From Herbidospora sakaeratensis (GTDB taxonomy: Bacteria; Actinomycetota; Actinomycetes; Streptosporangiales; Streptosporangiaceae): a stretch of 64,000 nt of DNA. The notes beneath the pieces were generated by a model that was not told the DNA's origin, searched no databases, and saw only the letters and a program-made list of their open reading frames with translations. The stretch lies in assembly GCF_001570525.1 (NCBI RefSeq), contig NZ_BBXC01000011.1:124001-188000 (forward strand), read 5' to 3'. The position numbers were made by a program, and so were the translations under genes. The stretch's first letter is position 1. Each line of letters opens with the position of its first letter. Below, piece after piece: positions 58,499 through 64,000 of this stretch.

Positions 58499-58807
58499 AA
58501 TTCCCGCCACCCGCATGGACGAGTCTCGACGGGTTCCTGCTATAGGACGCCGCGCCGGTACGAGTACCGGTCTGACCTGCGCTCCACAGCCTGTCACCGC
58601 CAGGTCCTCCACCGCGACCGCTTGGTTCTCGCGGATCAGATCAGTGGAGAGGACGACGAAGGATACGAAGTACCGTCCTTCGGCGCGGGCCTCCTCACGG
58701 GCGCGCAGCCCGTCGTCGAAGACGGTGCGAGCACACCCGAACGCCCTCGCCGGCGCATCACGCTGACCTGGGGTCGGGTGCGGGCGGAAGCCGTATCGAA
58801 GCCGCAC
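58487..58807 (-). pseudogene. Internally deleted TnpB remnant (IS200/IS605 family)
   Basis: 106 codons in one frame, against about 380-400 for an intact TnpB. Residues 1-45 match the TnpB N-terminus (MRLRYGFRPHPTPGQRDA, RAFGCARTVFDDGLRAREEA). Then the frame jumps to an internal fragment LSTDLIRENQAVAVEDLAVTG, of which the VEDL Asp/Glu belongs to the RuvC region, and on to a C-terminal-like tail GTRRDSSMRVAGIRSL. The zinc finger and most of RuvC are gone, so it cannot be active. Confidence 0.75.
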
Positions 58808-58935
58808 GGCGGCGAGATTACCCGCGTAGCCGGAACGGGGGACGTGCGATATCAGAGCCGCAGAAGAGCATCGGCGTCATTCTCCTGGGCACTAGACTCG
58901 CTCGAACCGCCACTAGCTTCATTGAATGAGGAGCC

Positions 58936-59664
58936 ATGTCTGGGTACGACCGTGTAGTACAACCCGCGGCCGGAGACGAAGCCCTGGAGAACCATCTGGG
59001 CGGCGACGAGGCGCGCAACTACCGGCAATACGAGTTCGACATGGTTGCCCCGCACGTCGGCCGGTCGATGCTGGAGATCGGTTCCGGTCTCGGTCACTTC
59101 GCCGAGCAGTTCCTGCCCCGTCTCGACCGTCTCGTGACGAGCGACTTCGACCCCTACTGCGTCGAGCAGCTGGAGAAGCGGTTCGCCGACAACCCCGACG
59201 TGGGCGTGCTGCAGTTCGGGCTGCCGACCGACATCCCGCTTGAGGACAAGGTCGACACGGTCGTGCTGATGAACGTGCTGGAGCACATCGAGGAGGACGT
59301 CGAGGCGCTGCGGTCGCTGGCCCGCGTCACCCAGCCCGGCGGGAAGATCATCATCTGGGTGCCCGGCTACATGCAGCTCTACGGCGACTTCGACAAGAAG
59401 GTCGGCCACGTCACCCGCTACACCCCCAAGACGCTCGGCGCCACGGTGAAGGCGGCGGGGCTGGGTGTTCACACGCTGAAGCCGATCAACTTCCTGGGCG
59501 GCATCGCCTGGTGGGCGGCCGTGCGCCGCGGCGGCGTCGGCTACCCCGACCCGCGCCTGGTCAAGATCTACGACCGGACGGTCGTGCCGGCCACCCGGTT
59601 CATCGAGCGGTTCGTCACGCCGCCGTTCGGCCAGACCGTGTTCTGCGTCGCGACCGTCAAATAA
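58936..59664 (+). CDS. Class I SAM-dependent methyltransferase
   Basis: 242 aa. Motif I MLEIGSGLGHFAEQF, an acidic loop TSDFDPYCVEQLEKRF, the motif IV region VDTVVLMNVLEHIEEDVEAL and VTQPGGKIIIWVPGYMQLYG. Fits Methyltransf_11/23-type enzymes; substrate unknown. ATG with GAGGAG 3 nt upstream. Stands alone between the TnpB remnant and a two-component pair, followed by a strong terminator. Confidence 0.88.
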   Translation: MSGYDRVVQPAAGDEALENHLGGDEARNYRQYEFDMVAPHVGRSMLEIGSGLGHFAEQFLPRLDRLVTSDFDPYCVEQLEKRFADNPDVGVLQFGLPTDIPLEDKVDTVVLMNVLEHIEEDVEALRSLARVTQPGGKIIIWVPGYMQLYGDFDKKVGHVTRYTPKTLGATVKAAGLGVHTLKPINFLGGIAWWAAVRRGGVGYPDPRLVKIYDRTVVPATRFIERFVTPPFGQTVFCVATVK

Positions 59665-59677
59665 CTCAGGCTTTTCC

Positions 59678-59720
59678 CACCCTTCTCCTCCGGGCGCCAC
59701 AGGCACGGAGGAGAAGGTGT
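59678..59720. terminator. Terminator after the methyltransferase gene
   Basis: CTTCTCCTCCG and CGGAGGAGAAG form an 11-bp stem (extended by CACC/GGTG with one bulge) with a 13-nt loop; a second hairpin GTGGCG/CGCCAC (59719-59737) follows directly. The plus-strand side has no long U-tract; CTTTT lies on the left. Confidence 0.6.
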
Positions 59721-59792
59721 GGCGCATGAGACGCCACTATGTGACCGATATGGGGCTTTTGGTGGGAGAAAAGCACCATACTTGAGCTCGCC

Positions 59793-60479
59793 ATGAGTGA
59801 GACCAGGATCCTCGTCGTCGAAGACGACCCGAACATCCGCGACATCATCGAGGTGGCCCTCCGCTTCCACGGGTTCACCGTCAGGGCCGTGGCCAACGGG
59901 CGCGACGCGCTGCGCGAGTTCGCCGACCGCAGGCCCGACCTCATCGTGCTCGACGTGATGCTCCCCGACATCGACGGGTTCGAGATCTGCCGCCGGGTCA
60001 GGGCCGAGGGCGCGACCACGCCCGTCATCTTCCTGACCGCGCGCGACACCGTCTCCGACACCGTGCGCGGGCTCACCATGGGGGGCGACGACTACGTCAC
60101 CAAACCGTTCTCGGTGGAGGCGCTGGTCGCGCGCGTGCGGGCGGTGCTGCGCCGGACGACCGTGCCCGACGTCGCGGAGCGTCCCAGCCGCGACGTGCTG
60201 CGGGTGGCCGACCTCGAACTCGACGAGGCCCGGTGGGAGGTGCGCCGCGGCGGGGTCAGGGTGGAGTTGTCGCCGACCGAGTTCCGGCTGCTCGCCTTCC
60301 TGATGGAACATCCCGGGCTGGTGCTGACCAAACGGCAGCTGCTCGACCAGGTCTGGGGGTACGGCGGTTCGTCGCAGGTGCTGGAGACGTACATCTCCTA
60401 TCTGCGGCGGAAGCTGGACCCGCTCGGACCACCCCTGATCCACACGCAACGTGGCGTGGGATACGCTCTGCGGCCCTGA
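59793..60479 (+). CDS. OmpR/PhoB-family response regulator
   Basis: 228 aa. Receiver domain with acidic pair Asp11/Asp12, phospho-acceptor Asp54 (LIVLDVMLPD), Thr82 and Lys104 (YVTKPF), then a winged-helix DNA-binding domain (VELSPTEFRLLAFLMEHPG, YISYLRRKLD, RGVGYALRP). Its stop is 19 nt before the histidine kinase ATG, so they form one operon. Similar in style to PrrA/MprA-type regulators. Confidence 0.93.
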   Translation: MSETRILVVEDDPNIRDIIEVALRFHGFTVRAVANGRDALREFADRRPDLIVLDVMLPDIDGFEICRRVRAEGATTPVIFLTARDTVSDTVRGLTMGGDDYVTKPFSVEALVARVRAVLRRTTVPDVAERPSRDVLRVADLELDEARWEVRRGGVRVELSPTEFRLLAFLMEHPGLVLTKRQLLDQVWGYGGSSQVLETYISYLRRKLDPLGPPLIHTQRGVGYALRP

Positions 60480-60498
60480 CGAATCGGGGCCAGACGAA

Positions 60499-61893
60499 AT
60501 GGCGTTGACGATGTCGCTCCGCTCCCGGCTGCTGGCCGGGCTGCTCGTGGTGAGCACGATCCTGCTGGTCGTCTTGTCGGTCACGAGCGCGGTGGTGCTC
60601 GAACAGCACCTCACGAGCCGGCTGGAGAGCCAGCTGCTGGCCGCCACCGCCACCGCCACCCGTCGGGTCGACGCCGTCGAGTCGGTCACCCAGGCGCTGG
60701 CCGGCTCGCCGTTCGCGGTCGCGCAGGTCAACCTCGAAACCGGCAGGCCCGCGCTGGTCAACGGCGACTTCCCGCAGTCGGCGAAGGTGCCGGGCATGCT
60801 CGCCGACCTCGGCGCCGACCGGCTCGGCGGGCACGCCGCCGCCGGGCGCACCTTCCAGCTGGGCGACGACCTGCTCGCGAGCGCGGCCAAGGACCGTACC
60901 GGAACCAGCATCGTGGTCGTGGCGGTGCCGCTCGACGCCGTCGGCGACCCGGTCCGCCACCTGCTGCTGGCCGAGCTCGTCACCGGCGGGCTGCTGATCG
61001 CGCTGCTGGCGCTGGGCGGGCGGCTGCTGATCGTGTCGGGCCTGTCGCCGCTCGACCGCATGTCGCGCACGGCCCTGCGCATCGCCCAGGGCGGCGACCT
61101 GTCGGCCCGGATGCCCGAGGGCGCCACCGAGGTCGGCCGGCTCGGCAGCGCCATCAACCTGATGCTCGACCGCATCTCCGGGGCGTTCCGCGACCGGTGG
61201 ACCAGCGAGGAGCGGGTGCGCCGGTTCGCCGCCGACGCCTCCCACGAGCTGCGCACCCCGCTGTCGACGGTGCGCGGCTACGCCGAGCTCTACCGCGCGG
61301 GCGCGATCCCGCCCGAGGAGCTGCCCAAGATCATGGGCCGCATCGAGGACGAGGCCACCCGCATGGGCAACCTGGTCACCGAGATGCTGGAGCTGGCCCG
61401 CCTCGACAAGGGCGCCACCCTCAGCCTGGCCGCCACCGACCTGGCGGAGGTGGTCAGGGAGGCCGCCGCCGACGCGGGCGCGCTGAACCCCGGCTCCCCC
61501 ATCGTCGTGAACGCCCCCGACTCGCTGGTCGCGGTGGTCGACGAGGCCAGGATCCGGCAGATCATGGTGAACCTGCTGGCCAACGTACGCGCCCACACCC
61601 CCGAAGGCACCCCCGCGCTGATCCACCTGGCGCAGGACGACGCCCGGGTGCTCCTGGAGATCACCGACCAGGGCCCGGGGATGCCGCCGGAGCAGGTCGC
61701 CCGCGCCTTCGACCGGTTCACCCAGGGCTCCTCGGAACGCGCCACCGGCGGCGCGGGCCTCGGCCTGGCCATCGTGAAGGCCATCACCGACGCGCACGGC
61801 GGGCGCTGCTGGATCACCTCGGCCCCGGGGAACGGGACGACCGTGCACGTGGCGCTGCCCACCGCGCGGGCGGTCGTGCTGAGCGAGGTCTAA
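60499..61893 (+). CDS. Sensor histidine kinase
   Basis: 464 aa. Two membrane helices (about 11-34 and 158-180) enclose an outside sensor of about 120 residues; then HAMP, HisKA with phospho-acceptor His249 in ADASHELRTPLSTVRGY, and HATPase with N-box NLLANVRAHTPEG, DQGPGMPPEQ and GGAGLGLAIVKAI. The ATG at 60499 is chosen, 19 nt after the regulator stop; another ATG lies four codons later. Its last 4 bp overlap the convergent surface-protein gene. Confidence 0.93.
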   Translation: MALTMSLRSRLLAGLLVVSTILLVVLSVTSAVVLEQHLTSRLESQLLAATATATRRVDAVESVTQALAGSPFAVAQVNLETGRPALVNGDFPQSAKVPGMLADLGADRLGGHAAAGRTFQLGDDLLASAAKDRTGTSIVVVAVPLDAVGDPVRHLLLAELVTGGLLIALLALGGRLLIVSGLSPLDRMSRTALRIAQGGDLSARMPEGATEVGRLGSAINLMLDRISGAFRDRWTSEERVRRFAADASHELRTPLSTVRGYAELYRAGAIPPEELPKIMGRIEDEATRMGNLVTEMLELARLDKGATLSLAATDLAEVVREAAADAGALNPGSPIVVNAPDSLVAVVDEARIRQIMVNLLANVRAHTPEGTPALIHLAQDDARVLLEITDQGPGMPPEQVARAFDRFTQGSSERATGGAGLGLAIVKAITDAHGGRCWITSAPGNGTTVHVALPTARAVVLSEV

Positions 61894-62867
61894 CCCCGGG
61901 CCTCGGCGCGGCCCTCGTCGCGGGCGCGGGCCAGCAGGTCCTCCAGATGCCTGCGGCGGCGCCGGGTGATCGCCCGGTAGGCGAAGAAGAGGGCCACGAC
62001 CAGCGCGATCAGGGCCAGCTGCGGCCACGGGACCGTCCAGAGGGTCACGTCGGCGCTCATCGGGACGCCGCCCTCGACCGAGGGGGTCACGGTGACGTTC
62101 GCGGACATCGGGCCGAGGGCCCAGACGCCGCCGATCCTGGTCTCCACGGTCCGGCTGTCGCCGGGGAAGATCTCCGCCACGTCGGCCCGGCCGTCGCGGC
62201 CGGCCAGCCCGGTCAGGTCGCTGACCGCCACCGCGCCCGCGCCGCTCGCCGCGACGTTGCCCTTGTTGGTCGCGGTGTACTTCACCGTGACGGTGCCGGC
62301 CGAGAAGGGGTTCCACGGCTGCTCGTAGGCGGCCGACAGGCCGGTGACGCCCACTTCGGCCCTGATCGTGCCCGTGGCGCGCATCATGACGCGGAAGCCC
62401 ACCCGGCTCTCCACGGCGACGGTCCCGCTGGCGCTGGTGACGGTGGCGGCGATGCCGGCGGGGTGGTCGCCGGGGGCGGCGTCCTTCGGCACGGTGACGG
62501 TGAACGGCACCACCGCGGTCGCGTTGGCCCCCACCTTGACCTCGTCCTGGACGTCGATCCAGGTGCCGCCGTCCTTCGAGGTCTGGTCGGACTGGAGCAT
62601 GTTGAAGCGGCCCTTGTCGGTCAGGTAGCCGTCGGCTGCCTTGAGGGCGAAGACCGCCTCGCCGTCGCTGAAGTTGCGCACCGCCAGGTGCTCGGTCACG
62701 GTCTGGCCGGGGTCGAGGGACAGCTCGATCCAGCGGCGACCGTCGGGGCCGGCCGCGGACGCGGGCTGGACCGACCAGGTCAGCGTCGCGGGTTCGGCGT
62801 GGGCGGCGGCGGGCGTGAGCGGCACGGTGAACAGCACCGCCACGAGGACGGCGAGGAATCGGGTCAT
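61890..62867 (-). CDS. DUF916/WxLIP-like surface membrane protein
   Basis: 325 aa. Signal peptide (FLAVLVAVLFTVPLTPAAAHA), an outside region with two Ig-like domains, a helix at about 283-300 (LALIALVVALFFAYRAI) and an Arg-rich cytoplasmic tail. The first domain follows the DUF916 (WxL-interacting) pattern: RWIELSLDPGQTVTEHLAVRN, GYLTDKGRFNMLQ, WIDV, VPFTVTVPKDAAPGDHPAGI. In Firmicutes such proteins bind peptidoglycan and WxL proteins. It lies 52 nt after the WxL-like gene on the same strand. Confidence 0.75.
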   Translation of the reverse strand: MTRFLAVLVAVLFTVPLTPAAAHAEPATLTWSVQPASAAGPDGRRWIELSLDPGQTVTEHLAVRNFSDGEAVFALKAADGYLTDKGRFNMLQSDQTSKDGGTWIDVQDEVKVGANATAVVPFTVTVPKDAAPGDHPAGIAATVTSASGTVAVESRVGFRVMMRATGTIRAEVGVTGLSAAYEQPWNPFSAGTVTVKYTATNKGNVAASGAGAVAVSDLTGLAGRDGRADVAEIFPGDSRTVETRIGGVWALGPMSANVTVTPSVEGGVPMSADVTLWTVPWPQLALIALVVALFFAYRAITRRRRRHLEDLLARARDEGRAEARG

Positions 62868-62919
62868 GGCGGCCTCCTCGGATGGGACGGGGGGCCGGGC
62901 GGCCCCCCGTCCAGGGGAC

Positions 62920-63540
62920 TTACTCGAACAGGGACAGGGTCAGGGTGGAGCTGTAGGAACCGGCGGCGACGTCGGCCGGGGTCTTCAGGAACAGGTCGGC
63001 GTTGACGGTGTAGGCGCCCTCGGTGACCTCGCCGGAGTCGAAGGTCGAGACGAGCAGCTCCTGGTCGACCAGGCCGACGTTGTTGCCCGGCTGGGTCGGC
63101 TCGTCGAGGACGGTCACGACCTCCTCGCCCTCGGCGACCAGGCCGGTCTCGCCGCCGTCGATCAGGTTCGGCTTCCAGCCGAGGTGCCCGGCGCTGATGG
63201 CCGCCTGACCGGCGTCGCCGGTGAAGTCGGACGCGTTGCCGAGCACGGCCCACGCCGCGCCTTCGGGGATCTCGTCGCCGGTACGGGTGTCGGTGACCGT
63301 CACGGTCGGGAGGGTGCCGGTGAACTGGCGCTCCTCCAGGGTCGAGCCCTCCTCGGCCAGGGCGACCGAGTTGGCGGCGATGGACATGGCCAGGACGCCC
63401 GGCTCCTCGATCGGGGCGATCTCGACGGTCACCGCGACGTCGGTGCTGTCACCGGGGTCGGCCGCGGCCGAGCCGGGGAAGGCGACGGCGGTGGTCATGG
63501 CGACGGCGGCCGCGAGCAGCCATTTGTGCTGGATCTTCAT
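62920..63540 (-). CDS. WxL-domain-like secreted surface protein
   Basis: 206 aa. ATG with GGAG 6 nt upstream. Signal peptide (MKIQHKWLLAAAVAMTTAVA, cut near AAA-DPG), then a beta-rich domain with AAWAVLGNASDF, GHLGWKPNLIDGG and the C-terminal AGSYSSTLTLSLFE, a pattern like WxL domains (two Trp motifs, C-terminal YxxTLTxxL strand), though the second WxL motif is degenerate (LSLF). No membrane anchor or sortase motif, so wall attachment would be non-covalent. Confidence 0.65.
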   Translation of the reverse strand: MKIQHKWLLAAAVAMTTAVAFPGSAAADPGDSTDVAVTVEIAPIEEPGVLAMSIAANSVALAEEGSTLEERQFTGTLPTVTVTDTRTGDEIPEGAAWAVLGNASDFTGDAGQAAISAGHLGWKPNLIDGGETGLVAEGEEVVTVLDEPTQPGNNVGLVDQELLVSTFDSGEVTEGAYTVNADLFLKTPADVAAGSYSSTLTLSLFE

Positions 63541-63572
63541 GTGTTGCTCCACTTTGGGGGGTTGCTGGAACT

Positions 63573-64000
63573 TCAGGTGCAGGAGAGAGCGGTGTAGTCC
63601 TCCGCGTGTGCGGAGGTCGTCTCCCCGTCGGTGGCGGTGACGGTGACCGAGCCGGCCGCGATCGAGGCCACGCGGGTGGTGAAGGACTGGTAGGCGTTGG
63701 CGCCCGGCGCGACGCCGGTGAACGACTTCGTGCCGAAGGCGGTCGCGACGGTGAGGTCCACCGCGGCGTCGTGGTCGTTGCGCGCCTGCACGGCGACGTA
63801 CGCCTTGCCGGCCAGGCAGCGCGGGGTGACCGTGACGCTCACGGCGAGCTCGGCGGGCTCCTCGGGAGCCGGTTCCTGGGCGAAGACCCGCCACTCCGTG
63901 ATCGCGACCGCGGAGTAGGTGGCGCCGTTGCCGTTGGCCCGGATCGTGGCCCGCACGCGGGAGGTGGTGACGGGGGTGAAGGAGACGGAGTTGAACGCGG
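63573..64000 (-). CDS. C-terminus of a large secreted protein (partial)
   Basis: The last 142 residues of a gene that enters from the right edge. The visible part begins with a beta-sandwich segment (FNSVSFTPVTTSRVRATIRA, AVAITEWRVFAQ) like the carbohydrate-binding C-terminal modules of secreted glycoside hydrolases. A second beta-rich domain follows (ELAVSVTVTPRCLAGKAYVA, two Cys). The catalytic part, if any, is outside the window. 32 nt before the WxL-like gene, same strand, so probably one operon. Confidence 0.6.
   Translation of the reverse strand, partial: AFNSVSFTPVTTSRVRATIRANGNGATYSAVAITEWRVFAQEPAPEEPAELAVSVTVTPRCLAGKAYVAVQARNDHDAAVDLTVATAFGTKSFTGVAPGANAYQSFTTRVASIAAGSVTVTATDGETTSAHAEDYTALSCT

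Overview
The window is about 70% GC chromosome from an actinomycete. The r-protein gene order, the high G+C, GTG/TTG starts, acidic tails on L17 and S9, the zinc-ligand forms of S4, S14 and L36, Mce-associated-type and LppX-type envelope proteins, and SigE-family ECF factors all fit. A Streptosporangiales-type organism (Nonomuraea, Streptosporangium or Microbispora relatives) is my best guess; that assignment is inference.

Layout. 0-5.4 kb: end-truncated coaA (-), glmS (+), a Tat-exported PhoX/DUF839 protein (+) and glmM (-), i.e. amino-sugar supply for the wall. 5.4-6.4 kb: rpsI-rplM (-). 6.7-10.5 kb: three envelope genes on + (membrane-anchored CAP protein, lipoprotein, long Pro/Trp-repeat membrane protein); the last two share an uncharacterised C-terminal domain. 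10.4-48.2 kb: an almost continuous minus-strand information-processing block. Read in transcription order it is tRNA-Trp, secE, nusG, rplK, rplA, an LppX-like lipoprotein, rplJ, rplL, two Mce-associated-like proteins, rpoB, rpoC, rpsL, rpsG, fusA, tuf, the S10 and spc operons, secY, adk, map, two accessory envelope genes, infA, rpmJ, rpsM, rpsK, rpsD, rpoA, rplQ, truA. Many genes are coupled by 1-8 nt overlaps, and long hairpins mark the operon boundaries.

48.3-64 kb is accessory and regulatory: an aminotransferase (+); two SigE-family sigma factor/membrane protein pairs (one partner carries a PASTA domain); an adenosine-deaminase-like enzyme (+); a minus-strand operon of two tandem HTH-less STAND ATPases, an ECF sigma factor and a membrane protein, preceded by an internally deleted TnpB (IS200/IS605-type) remnant; a SAM methyltransferase; an OmpR-type response regulator and histidine kinase; and at the right edge a three-gene surface module (C-terminus of a large secreted protein, a WxL-like protein, a DUF916/WxLIP-like membrane protein).

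The most interesting items are a 95-bp structured element present twice inside r-protein operons (perfect 52-bp core, same 24-nt spacing from an 8-bp hairpin, and different but self-complementary arms around each core), the STAND-ECF operon, the PASTA-sigma module, the duplicated two-cysteine envelope domain, and the actinobacterial WxL-type locus. No CRISPR array, prophage or intact insertion sequence was seen.
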